From Hemicordylus capensis (lineage: Eukaryota > Chordata > Lepidosauria > Squamata > Cordylidae), in the NCBI RefSeq assembly GCF_027244095.1, contig NC_069669.1, positions 7,094,501 through 7,158,500 of the forward strand: 64,000 bases of DNA, given 5' to 3'. This document shows positions 20,849-32,400 of this stretch, piece after piece (within the stretch, counting starts at the first letter, position 1; every line of letters begins with the position of its first letter). The translations under genes were made by a program, and so were the position numbers. Under the pieces are notes generated by a model. It was not told the DNA's origin, did not search any database, and saw only the letters and a program-made list of their open reading frames with translations.

Positions 20849-20854
20849 TTTATT
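20849..20854 (-). terminator. Candidate distal polyadenylation signal AATAAA
   Basis: TTTATT on the plus strand reads AATAAA on the MRTFB strand. It sits at the border between the repeat-poor interval and the dense repeats to its left, so it is the best candidate for the distal 3' end. Cleavage would fall around 20825-20840. Confidence 0.4.
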
Positions 20855-21655
20855 TGACACACAGATTGCAAAATTGCTGAGATATCAAACATTTTTCTCA
20901 TTAGCTACAAGATTGCCACTATGTACAAAATATATGATAAAGGTACTACACATATAAAAATACAGTATGCCTTACATATATACAATACAATGTGCAAAAC
21001 ATGGCAAAAATCAACATATGGAATTGATTTCAGGGGTGCAAACGGCAAATACGAAGGCATCATGGTTTCTTATACAGAGGCAATCACAGGATGCTCTGCT
21101 GCCTGGATATTTTTCTTTAATCTAGCGCTTGAACAAAGAGGCCTGTACAGAGGGGTATCTGTCTTCTTTTTTCATAAAGTGAGATGCCAAGACGTTCATT
21201 GTGACTATGAAAAGAAGAAGAGAAACACCCTACCATGCTGAGCACTATTTTCTACTGCAAGCATTACAATGAAAGAAATCGGCCTCCCTTTACACGGAGA
21301 CCTGTGCTAATTTCTTAGTTTCGTTTCACCACAAAACAATTGGTGCTGGACATCAAAAACAACAACAAAAAAAGCCGCCTCAAAAATATCTACATCTTCT
21401 TTAAAACAAACTTTCAAATACTGTACGGGGGCTTCTATTTTCTTCTTACAGATTAAAACAAGAGGTGTTTTCCTTGGCAGCGGAAAAGGCAATGGTTTGG
21501 TGCTTCTCATCTTGTGGTTATGCTAGTCCAACTATATTTTAAGGCTCTGGAGCTTTGAAATGGTGTAACGTGCAAAACTTAAAATGCTGGTATTAAACAG
21601 GCTTGCCATTGCTGGTCACTGCGCCTGCTCTGTCAAAGGCTTCTTTGCAAATGAT

Positions 21656-21990
21656 CATAGGGACATAGGAAGCTGCCATATGCTGAGTCAGACCATCGGT
21701 CCACCTTAGCTCAGTACTGTCTACACTGACTGGCAGTGGCTCTCCAAGGTCTCAGGCAGGGGTCTCTCCCAGCCTTACCTGGAGGTCCCAAGGACTAAGC
21801 CCAGGACCTCAGATGCTCTTCCACTGAGCTACGACCCCATCCCCTAAGGGGAATACCTTACAGTGCTCCATCCCCCAAGGGGAATATCTTACAGTGCTCA
21901 CACATGTGGTCTCCCATCCAAATGCAAAGGTGGACCTTGCTTAGCAAAGGGGGCAATTCATGCTTGCTACTACAAGACCAGCTCTCCTCC
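21656..21990 (-). mobile_element. 5S/tRNA/CR1-tail chimeric SINE in the proposed 3' UTR
   Basis: Minus-strand copy, so transcribed in SINE sense with MRTFB. A 30-bp stretch (CATCCCCTAAGGGGAATA, CTTACAGTGCTC) is duplicated within it. The 5S-like region ends at ACAAGACCAGCTCTCCTCC. Confidence 0.85.
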
Positions 21991-22609
21991 GCATGGTGGA
22001 TCATGGAGTTTACCAGATTTATATGCAAGGGTAACCACATACTGGTTCACAAATATTCTGCCCTCAGCGACACAGAGGAGAATGACCCCTTCACTTTTCA
22101 AAGCCAAACTGCAGTCAAGTAAGAAATTTCTATTTGTCATAACTTTACGTTTTTGAGCATTCTGTAGTGCAGTTTAAAAACCACTTGCTTCATCACAGGG
22201 GCTTGTTTCTGAGCAGATAAAAGTGTGTGGCAAATAGCCAGAGATCATTCCTTTTAGGCCCTTGTAATATTTCCTAACTTGATGTATATTTTAAAAAGCA
22301 CAGATACATAGAGGAAAACTTAAAATGATGATTTCTTAAGAGGAAATCATCTTATGCTGTGGCAGCCCAGTTCAATTTATGAATAACAATTGTTTCTATA
22401 TTCCAGTTCTATCAGAACTTTTAGTGCTACTGACATTTAACATCTTTATAATACCAACCGCACTAGAGGTTTTCAATCTGCATAACAAATTAATGCACAG
22501 GCCAGTCAAAATTAAGTTGGTCCTGATTTTAATGGGGCGTAAATTGGCCGGATTGTGTTCATGGTACAGATACCATCCATTAAACCTGGCTCACACATCA
22601 ACAACCTAT

Positions 22610-22808
22610 TTAATGCATTTAATGTCCCCTGCTAATGAGCAAAGAGGCACCTTTTTAAAGTGGTGGCTTTATTAGAAGGGGGAGAGCAAGTGGCCCTATC
22701 CATCCCCGTCATAGCATTCCTCCAGTGGCTGTTGCTAGTGAGTATCTTATGTTTCATTTCATTTCATTTATTTATTTGATTTTAGCCCTTTGGGGATAGG
22801 GAGCCATT

Positions 22809-22846
<38 letters not shown>

Positions 22847-22905
22847 CTTGCTTGCTTTGGGAACGTTTTGTTGCAAAGCAGTATATAAAAATTTGTTGTA
22901 TTCGT
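22610..22905 (+). mobile_element. L2-type 3'-tail repeat with (TG)n
   Basis: GCTAATGAGCAAAGAGGCAC, CAGTGGCTGTTGCTAGTGAG, TTAGCCCTTTGGGGATAGGG, then (GT)n at 22813-22842 and AAAGCAGTATATAAAAATTT. Antisense to MRTFB. Confidence 0.75.
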
Positions 22906-22935
22906 ATTTTGTCAGCAGTACAGTGCCTTCCTAAG

Positions 22936-23198
22936 CCACCGAATGGCGCAGCGGGGAAGCAACTTACCTAGGGAGCAAGAGGCTGTCAGTTCAAGTCACC
23001 GCTGTATGTTTCCCAGACTATGGGAAACACCTATATCAGGCAGCAGCGATATAGCAAGGTGCTGAAAGGCATCATCTCATACTGCATGGGAGAGGGCAAT
23101 GGTCAACCCCTCTGGTATTCTACCAAGACAATCACAGGGCTCTGTGGTCACCAGGAGTTGACACCGACTCGACACCACAATATTTCCTTTCTTTCCTT
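22936..23198 (+). mobile_element. Sauria SINE with 17-bp TSD
   Basis: Complete copy (GCCACCGAATGGCGCAGCGG, CAGACTATGGGAAACACCTA, GTTGACACCGACTCGAC, pyrimidine-rich end). TACAGTGCCTTCCTAAG (22919-22935) and TACAGTGCCTTCCTAGG (23199-23215) are target-site duplications with one mismatch. Confidence 0.93.
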
Positions 23199-23459
23199 TA
23201 CAGTGCCTTCCTAGGGTTTCTGAAAGTTGTATGACAGTCAGGCAATCTACCCTGGACTTCTACTTCTCAAGGACATGTCATAATCAAAACTTAGAAATAT
23301 TATTAGGCAAGCTATTTGCTCTGGAAGAGTCTTCTAGAATTTCATGACGTCCGGGATTACAGAGCACAGATTTACAGCTTGAAGCAGCTATATCTTGGCA
23401 AATCCAATTTTTCAAGAAATAATTACTGACAAAATGAGTGTTTTGTGCAAGCATACAGC

Positions 23460-23900
23460 AAGGTATCCACACGCACCGGCTAGGACAGCCCAGCCTGGGT
23501 TAGGCTGTCCGTGCGAAGCACCGGGAACGAGGCTGCTAACAGTGCTGCACCCACACAAGCCCCACTTTTAAACCCGAGGTTAGGTGAACCTTGGCCAGTG
23601 ATTGGGCAGATGCTGCCAGATTAAATGGCTTCCCCCCTGGCCCGCCACCATTTCTGGCCACGGGTTGGGGGGTGAAGGAGCAGCAGCACTGAGCGTGACG
23701 GCTGCTTTAACAAGAGCAGCCTCCGTGCTCATGCCCTCCTGGGGCACCCTGGGATGCAGGAGAAGTCTTTGTGTTCCTTGTGTTTCCCTTCACCACACGG
23801 TTGCTCATGTGGGCGCGCCAGCCGCTCATCTGCTAGGGAGCTCCTGCCTCCCACCAGCCGGCGAGATTGTATGCATGACCTCAGTCAGTCGGTCACACTG
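23460..23900. repeat. GC-rich segment in the proposed 3' UTR, possible DNA element
   Basis: An isolated CpG-rich patch (ACACGCACCGGCTAGGACAG CC; GGTTAGGCTGTCCGTGCG) with a short inverted repeat GGACAGCC/GGCTGTCC near its left end. No termini could be fixed. Confidence 0.35.
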
Positions 23901-25215
23901 AGTTTAACAGAACACATCTCTTACATTGTTTGAGTGGAGTCAAACATCGTAAGGAACATATTATGTGATCCAGAAAGCAGTTATTTGATCAACTCTGTTA
24001 TGAATGTGTACACTTCAAGTATCACAGATTTCTTCATGAGAAGAATTCTGCACAGCCTGGAAGCATACATATTCCTACAACTTAAATATATCACTTAAAA
24101 TAATATTTTTGCCTCTTTGGATGATCTTTTGACGATCTCTCTTTTTTTCTGGGGCCTGCATAAAAGACAGCACAAAATGAGCCTGAGAAAACAGGTCACC
24201 TTTTTTCCTTTGATATGGTGACCTCTGTAGGCCACTTCACAGATCATGTTTTAAGTGTACACCTTATGTACAAAGTGTAAACATGTCAAACACACAGGTT
24301 GCACACAGGGGCGTCACACAAGGACCCTCATCAGGGAGTAGCCAAGGCTCCCTGGTATGGGTACATGGTGTGACAAACCCCGTTTTGCTTCTTGTGTGCT
24401 GTGGAAAGGCTCTGCAGATGAATCCTACTTTAGCAAGGAGGGCGTGGTTTGGTACTGCTGCAAAGATTTAAACTGTTCTTGCGCTTTTAAAAAAAAAGTA
24501 TACAAGTAGTGAGTGCCACATAACCGAGTCCTCAAATTTTAAAAAATTTAAATGTCTTGTGCTACAAAATAGTCATGTGCACAAAAGTTACACAAGCAAT
24601 TTTTTTTTTAAAAAGGAAACTTTTCACAAATACCAGGTTCACAGATATGTGGTAAATATCGTACAACAGATTGCAGGTTTCCAAACATACGACCAAAAGC
24701 AAACCGTTATTTAGAAATGTCTGATAATAAAGCTCTATTTTGAAATGCACAAAGAAAGATCACACATTCCTATTCTAGAAAATAAATACTTTTGTTACAA
24801 ATGTTTCATGATCCCTTTGAAATTTTCGTAGAAGAAACCAGTTCTGCACTTGAAGGGATTTTATTCAGAGGGGGTTTCTTGTTGCGTATGCTCCTGAGGC
24901 TTTGATAGCGCACCCAGTGGGGAGGCGTGCAATGCAGCCTCACACAGTATTGCAAATTTTAAGCGATATTTACACGCACTCTGCCAATTGTACAATATCC
25001 TAGTCAGTCTGTAGTTGCAAGACGACAAAAACCTCCATGACACCCAAGAGACTAACTGGCTTAATTGTGACACAGTCGAACCAAGAAGGCAGCAGATTAA
25101 TCTGATGATGTAGGCTGTTGCCTACAAGAAACCAGTTGCTTTCCAGGGTGCGATGGCCCTTTTTCTTCTTTGCTACTGCTCTGGACCAGGATCCAAAGAG
25201 CAGGGAGGAGTTCCC

Positions 25216-25375
25216 TTTGCCTCAGCTCCCATTGCTGAAGAGGCAAGCTACCCTTTAAACTGAATGGATCTTTGCTTCAGCTCCCATTGCTGAAGAGGTA
25301 AGCAGCCTTTTCAACTGAATGGTTCTTGGTTTCAGCTCCCATTGCTGAAGAGACAAGCCACCTTTTTAACTGAAC
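25216..25375 (-). repeat. Three-unit 55-bp tandem repeat with hairpins in MRTFB 3' UTR
   Basis: Three consecutive units start at 25216, 25271 and 25326. Each contains CAGCTCCCATTGCTGAAGAG. The segment CTTCAGC-TCCCATT-GCTGAAG forms a perfect 7-bp stem in unit 2, a 6-bp stem in unit 3 and a 5-bp stem in unit 1. The array should fold into three similar hairpins in the transcript. Confidence 0.85.
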
Positions 25376-28300
25376 AATGGCTTGCCTTTTGGGGCAGTGA
25401 GAGCTGCTGCATAAAGAACTTCAAAAAGTGGCTCTAAATGTGTGCCTGTTTCTTACACACAGACATCTCTTTGGATGATGGCTCAGTTCTCTAATTGTTT
25501 GAACAAGTGATATTTCTATTCATCCCTGTAAGTACAAGGTACAAACAACAGACGCTATCTCATGACTCTTTGGTCTATAACTCTGTATACAACACAACAC
25601 AAGAAATATGCTAGCAGACAGATAGTGTAGTGTTTAAATCTCACAGGGCTTCCTGCTATACCCAGGACAGGCTCCATCAGAGTGCCAAGTATCCTAACTA
25701 AACTTTGTGTCGGGGGGCGGGGGGAGGGAATGATACTTGGCATCTCATGGGAAAATACTCAGCACCTCACAAAATTAGCCTCCAGAAGAGGATGGCCAAG
25801 TGGAATGGTAAAGGTGAAGATATGTAGTCTCTCCTAAAACCTCTTATCCAATGAAAAATGCTATTGCACATATGCTAGGTCACAAGTTCTAAGCCAGCTA
25901 AAGCTTAATGCAAGCAAGGTATCCAATCACTGAACATACAACTTCAGTGGCAGTGCCAAGACAAAATGGCATAAACACAAGTCCCAAAGTATGTGGGTGG
26001 GGGGGAAGGGGTATAAAGCTACCCTGACATCAATAACATTTTCTATACTTTAAAAGCCTCCATTAATTCCAAAGCAAACCGAACTGTCTGAATTGGCATC
26101 TTCACAATTGTGGCTTTAAGAGGAAAGACACTGCAAATGAATACTGCAGGTGCAAAATTGGTGTGAAACACTGTATGATCACTGAAGAAATGCCAAGTTA
26201 TACAGGTCTTAGTTGGCGTGATTGGATTTCCTATTACTGATTCTTGCACTGATGCCAATTTTATGGGAGTACAGATACACCCGATCACAAATGTATGATC
26301 AAAGACTGATTACCAACAGTACAAAGGTTAACAATTTTCTATGGGTTTTTTAAAAGTCAAATGATTTTGTGGCACTGGGCAAGAAAAAAAGTGTCTTCCT
26401 GAAAAATGCTACTGTATAAAGTAAGATTAATTTCATTTTGTAGTTTGGATTTATTAGCAATTGTTGCAATTTTTCCAATATTTTTTCATGGTTAAAAAGA
26501 GGGAAGAGCTTTCTGAAAGAAGTTTAAAAGAAGGAACCTGATCGTGAAGTTTTTAAATTATAAAGTTTTGGTAGCAGAACAGACAACAGGATTATCCACC
26601 ACAATGCTTCTGTTTCACTGTTGCAACAGAAAGGATGGGAAGACAATGGCCTGATCCAGAGCTGTTCAAGAGCAGTCTGGGACTGGCTGTACAGGGATGC
26701 ACTCAAGCATCCCTCCTCCTTTTTGCCAAAACACATCATTAGCTCTGATTACCTGTGGCTACTGCAAAAGGGATGCATGGACTCAAAGGGATCACACCTG
26801 AACCATTCGTGCTGCTCCAGTTGCCTGACTGAAGGGAGAGCCCATCTGTTTTTCTTGATTGTGGGGAACAAGCATGGCTATCATTTACTTCATTCAGCAT
26901 TTCCCAAAAAACCCAGACAATTCAGAGATCATAGAAAAACAACGATTTGGGTTTGTTGAGCGTATGTACTGAAGATTCATCACTCATAGTGTTCTTGCAA
27001 TTTGATTTTCAGATCTCGTGTCAAAGACACTGAAATGAAATGTTCTGAATGCTGAACTTGGAAGCATTTAATTTTCTGTTCATGTTTAGCAATGGCTAAC
27101 GTTAATTCAGAGTCTGTGTGTTGGATGCAAGGAGCCATAAATGGAAGGAAAATAGCCACTAGCACTGATATGGAAACACTTGACAAAGATTTGTTCATGA
27201 GTAGTGCTATAAAAAGCGGATCATCGTCTTTGGATTTCATTTCACTGGCTGACATCCAGAGTAACCCTGTGTCAATATCATCATGCAAGGGTGTGTGGTT
27301 TTCAGCAATTCTTCCTTCCCTCTGCGTCACCTGTGCCTCAAGAACCTATATTCTTGAGAAGTGTTCCCTCTAAGGCATGCGCACATATGCACACTAACAA
27401 GTTTTTCAATGTTAGCTCCGTTAATTTCAGATCCTGCTCAGGTTGAATAAGGAAGGCCCCACGCTGAATGCACATGCGCAGACACTGCCTTGATACTGCT
27501 GTCTGGAACAAAACCCATTCCGCAAACAGATGGGGGAAAAATAGAGATAACACTGTTCTTGACGGTCCCCCAAACCATGGAGACACCGTTTCAGGAGGCA
27601 CAGTCAGCTACGGAGGAAAGTGGGGGTGGGGGGGGGACACACATATCCCTCACATGATGCAGAATGCTAGTGTATCAGTGTGGAGTTAGTCTGGATCTTG
27701 GCCACAGTCTTGTGGGACATTCTAGAATAAGGAGTAAAACCGCTCTTCTGCAAGCGGAAGATGCTCTTCTGCATGCAGGACACCTTCAGATCCAACCCTA
27801 TGGTAACAGTTGTCAAATAGCCATACTATCCTTTCTGTGATGAATACATGTAAGGAAACAGTGGTTACATTTTTCTACTACATATTCCATTCTTCATGAT
27901 GTTCAGATAAAATTACGCAAGCTACCTGCTGAGATGACTTTGGAAGTCTGATCCAAAAGAACAAACAGAAGTACAATTGATTGTCAGTATATAGCATATA
28001 AGTGACGATGGGTGTTTTCTAGTGCGCATTGCATGTGTGTAAACACATACACATCTGGATTCAAATTCATTTGTCATCTAACTAAATACATCTTGATCGA
28101 TTGTATGAGTTCTAGTTGTTCAATTGATGAAAACTGTACAAGAGTTGCATATGAGAATACCCAGTCATTTGGGGGTGGGGACTATCTTTCCTCTGTTTTT
28201 AGATGATGCGCACATGTGACCCAGCAAACACCATCTTAGAAGACAAGGGTACTTCTAACATGGTGCTTTTTGTTGCAGTTTTCATAAGGACTTGTACTAA

Positions 28301-28910
28301 AAATAACATTTTAAAAAAATCTGCTGCCCAGTTAATCAAGTACCCAATTTTTAGAGACCAAAATGACTTTGGGTTGATTCATATATTCTAACCAATTAAG
28401 TGACAAACTTTGCAGCACTAAAACTAAGTATTAACTCAAGGCTTTCAACTGAAAGCACAGAGAGATTTTTCTTCAAGTTGTAAAGCAATCCCAGAATACA
28501 AACATTTACAACTTTCCGTCCATTTCATGGAATTGGCCAGAGCTTTCATGATGCAGCTTAAGCTTGGCTCAAGTTGTCCACAGGAACAGTCAGGTGCAGT
28601 GATATTATTGCCTTCGCCCAAATATATGTTGCTCTCCCCTTTTACCATGAGCTATAATCCCATTTCTCTTTCCCCCCGCTTAATCAATTGCCAGTGATAG
28701 AATCTGGAAGGTGAGAAAACCGTATTCTCATACTTCAATTTTGGTGAAACACTCTGATCATTTTTACTATACATGCTTTCTTAAAAAAAATGTCATCCCT
28801 ATGGATCTCTTTAAAGATTATCCTGAAAACAAGGATAGTGAAACAGTGGACCTGTACTGTAAGAGAATCTGGAAAAACCATGATCAAGTCGGCGGTGTCT
28901 TTTCATTCCG

Positions 28911-29446
28911 TTAATCCCAGTGCAACTGCAGGTCTTGAGGATCGAGAAAATCTGTCGAAAACATACTTGGCGCAGTTGAGCTGAGTGGGGTTAATCCTGA
29001 CGAAGTGTTTGGCATGGTAATGTCCAACCATTCCATGTTGTCCAAATTTGTGTCCGGAAGGTCAAGGGACAAACAGGAATTAGAAGTGGTGAATTGCGAA
29101 TCGGATGTTTCCATAGGCGACTGTGAGTGATCGAGTATGCCAGAATGGTTGAGAAGGTCGTTCTGCAGGTCCTCAATGAGAGAGAAAGACTCTGTGTCCT
29201 CACTGCTGCTTGTCAGTTGAGGGATTTCATTCCCTGAAGGCAACGTTCCTTCCAAGAGGGCTTCCAGCTGGTTCTCCAGACTTACAGAGAAGTTGTTTGT
29301 TGGTTCTAAGGAGAGAGGAGGGGCCGTTTGGACTTGGGGTGGTGGACGGGACACCACAGTGTTCACTGGCATTGTGGTGATATTGGCAGTAACTGGCCTC
29401 ATTTTGGAAATCAAAGAAGGTTCTTCCTTGGTAGGCAGAGAAATCT
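28911..29446 (-). CDS. MRTFB: MRTFB terminal coding exon, activation domain
   Basis: The 536 bases encode (E)ISLPTKEEPSLISKMRPVTA, VNTVVSRPPPQVQTAPPLSL, FSLIEDLQNDLLNHSGILDH, LDNMEWLDITMPNTSSGLTP and the final FLDPQDLQLHWD, then TAA. This is the transcriptional activation domain. The acceptor is CATGCAAACAG. Here the C-terminus ends QLHWD where the human MRTFB sequence I recall ends PLPWD; MRTFA has QLHWD followed by a few more residues. Confidence 0.97.
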
Positions 29447-32400
29447 CTGTTTGCATGAGAGGAAAGGATGCATAAATCATGACCATTATTTTAATCATTT
29501 ACATAAATAGTAAAAACTACACTTGTTCACTTTGATACATCACATTTACCATATTTACCTGAATCTGATTAGGCTTTTTCCAAGTTCTTTGATGTAAAAA
29601 ATTGGGAGGTCTTAAATTCAGAGTCCCCTTCCTTTTGGGTAGATATAGGTATTTAACCTGTATTTAACCTGTGCTTTTAAAAGGGGGTCATCCTAAATTC
29701 AGACTTCCTGCTATTCAGGTGACCCTGAATAGGGTCACCTGACCCTATTATGTTTTGGTATGCTGAATTTACATTACTTTGGGGAGCAGTGAGTTTCTAA
29801 TTAATTAACTGTTTAGGCCTGCTCAACTGGGCCCAAAACTCCCACAATCCCTGGCTACTGGCCACTGTGTCTGGGGATTATGGGAGTTGTCGTCCAAAAA
29901 ACAGCTGGGGGGCCAAAGTTGTGCAGGCCTGATCTAGAGCATGCCCTCTCTATCACCTCTACCACACAAGGGGGCCATGTCGCGGGTAATATTCTCATTT
30001 TCATGAACTGGCTACTCGGACTGGTGCAAGCAGCCATAATACCTGCATGCAAGACCTTCAGCCATTTAGGTTCGTAGACTGTGGCAATGACTGAAGGTGG
30101 CATGATCTCTGTTCAGCTTCATGGATACCAACTGGTTACTTGAGCTCACTACAACATGCAGTAAAACCTGTTGGCTAATAAACTGTTTTTGATGTACTGA
30201 AAGGCTTGAGGTTTGAGGCTTGAGGTTAGGACCCTGCCTTATAAGGACTATGATTATTTGCATAGTCAAGTCAACTCGCATTGAGAGTGAGCTGCTTCTC
30301 TACGCTACATTAAAGAACTCCCAACCTAGCACAAGTTATTCCTCCAATAAAAGGAAACAATTTATTCTGTATCTGATCTCTCTAGACCAGGGATTCTCAG
30401 CACTGGGTCTCTAGATGTTATTGAACTTCAACTCCCATAATCCCCAGCCCCAGTGGCCTTTTGTTGGGGATTATGGGAGTTGAAGTCCAATAACATCTGG
30501 AGACCCAGTGTTGAGAATCCCTGCTCTAGACTAAACAAGGGTAGCAAGGCTCAGTCTAGCTTCATGAGCTCACCTCCACTCTTAATGAGGATATCAAAGA
30601 GGTCATCCATCTGCTGGCTGTGGGAACTGGAAATCTGAAACACAGAGAATTCTTTATTTAGCTCAGGTTTAAATAAACTGAGGCGGGTACCATGGATTGG
30701 AAGTTCACGGCCTGCTAAAGAGGGCCAGAAATTCACAAGAGAGAAACTTGGCAGAGACACGGCGGGGGTAGAAATGTTCAGGGAAACATGTCCCCCTTAA
30801 TGCTGGTGCTCTTCTGAGAAGATGCACAAACCAGCACATGATTATTCTATGGGAAATGGCTAACCGCACCCGTCACGGCATTTCTGTGGACACTCTACCT
30901 CTCGTTGAGAAGCCTGCACACTGCGGGTCTGTTTGATGGCTTCTTCATAGCGTGGGGGGTCTTTCGTCTTGGTTACTGAATTGCTGAACAGAGGCTGCTG
31001 TATCAGGTACTGCTGGGACTGAAGCGGGGAGGCAGGCTGTATGAAGCAAGGGCAACAATAAGTAAGCAAGCGAGGGCAACAATAAGCCAGTATGGCCACA
31101 GAAATCCTTAAATGGTGTCCCTATGAAGAACTGCATAGCTCTCTGCTTCCTTTGGAGCAATACGTGTGTTGCAATGTCAACATGCAACCAAACTATCTAG
31201 CAGGAGAGTGCACAGAAAGAGCAGCTTCCCTTTATATTGTACTATGTCTATCTAATGACTGCTCAATGAAACCTACCTTCTGAGGGGCACTGGGTCCATT
31301 TTGCACCAAGGGTACCTGGTTCCCTGAGTGAACTGTAGGATTTGATGCTTGTTTAAACAATGGTTGCTGCAGGGTTGAGACAGACTGATTTTGATAGGAA
31401 AACGCTGAATTTGGTGAGGTAGGAGGAAATACCTGTAAGAAGATATTTAAAACTCTCTTATACTCATTTTTTCCCCCAAGGCTAACTTCGCCGCAGTGCA
31501 CAATTTTATTTTTTGTTACCCATATAAAGTTGAAATTAGTACATATTAGTAAGAAGCCACCATAAAAACACCAGCAAAGTCTACAAACGAATCCGACATA
31601 AACGATTAGAACAATTTAGAAAAATATATAAATACACTATACCAGCAACAAAAAAGTGCACACTTTGGAACAGTTTGACAGAAGTTAATAAAACATGTTG
31701 TCTCTGACAAATTTGTTTAGTCTTAAGAGCTAGGCCTCCTATTTCTTCTGGCTATTCTCTCAAGAGAAGTATGACTGAAAGCCTCCACTATTTCGCATAA
31801 AGAATCCTAGCTGCCATTACAACAGATGATGATGGTAATGATGTTATCACCTGATGATGTCAATTCTATATCATCATCTTTTTGAATTTCATCAATAGCA
31901 CCACTTAAAAGAAACAAAGTTTAGTCTGATGGAACAAGGGATCCAGTATCTTTTTAAAGAACCATTTTAATTTTCCTCCAGGTTTGTTTGCTTTTTAAGC
32001 AAAGTAACAATTTCACAACTTTCTCTATTCAAAATAATGTGTAACACCACCGACCATTTCCAAATGAACGCACTTTGCATTTAGGAATACCTCAGTGTTC
32101 TAATCACCACTGTGGCTGGGGATGATGGGATTTGTAGTTCAGCAATATCTGGAGGACCACAGATTGGGAACTCCGCTTTACTATTTTAATAAGGGAAAAC
32201 ATTAGTAGTATTTTCATATAGGAAAAACTCAGAAAGAGAACTGAGAAACATGGTACTACTAAGCTCTGCATCCAACTCCACAGTACATCCTACTTTACAG
32301 AACACGCTCATAGAGCACATGGGTGAAATTAAAAGCCATGAAGCAGAAAATCAAATTAGTTCGGCTATAGCAAGCATGTCATTAACTGGTAAGTAAAGAA

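Larger units (their letters stand above)
20836..28910 (-). other. MRTFB: Predicted long 3' UTR of MRTFB
   Basis: Downstream of the stop codon about 8 kb is noticeably poorer in repeats than the flanks and contains no supported gene. Its far end has an AATAAA on the minus strand at 20849-20854, with AT-rich sequence of the kind usual at a mature 3' end. Another AATAAA-containing site lies near 24856 and could give a shorter form. It holds a SINE at 21656-21990, an L2-tail repeat at 22610-22905, a Sauria SINE at 22936-23198 and a hairpin minisatellite at 25216-25375. Mammalian MRTFB also has a multi-kilobase 3' UTR. The boundary is inference and needs RNA evidence. Confidence 0.5.
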
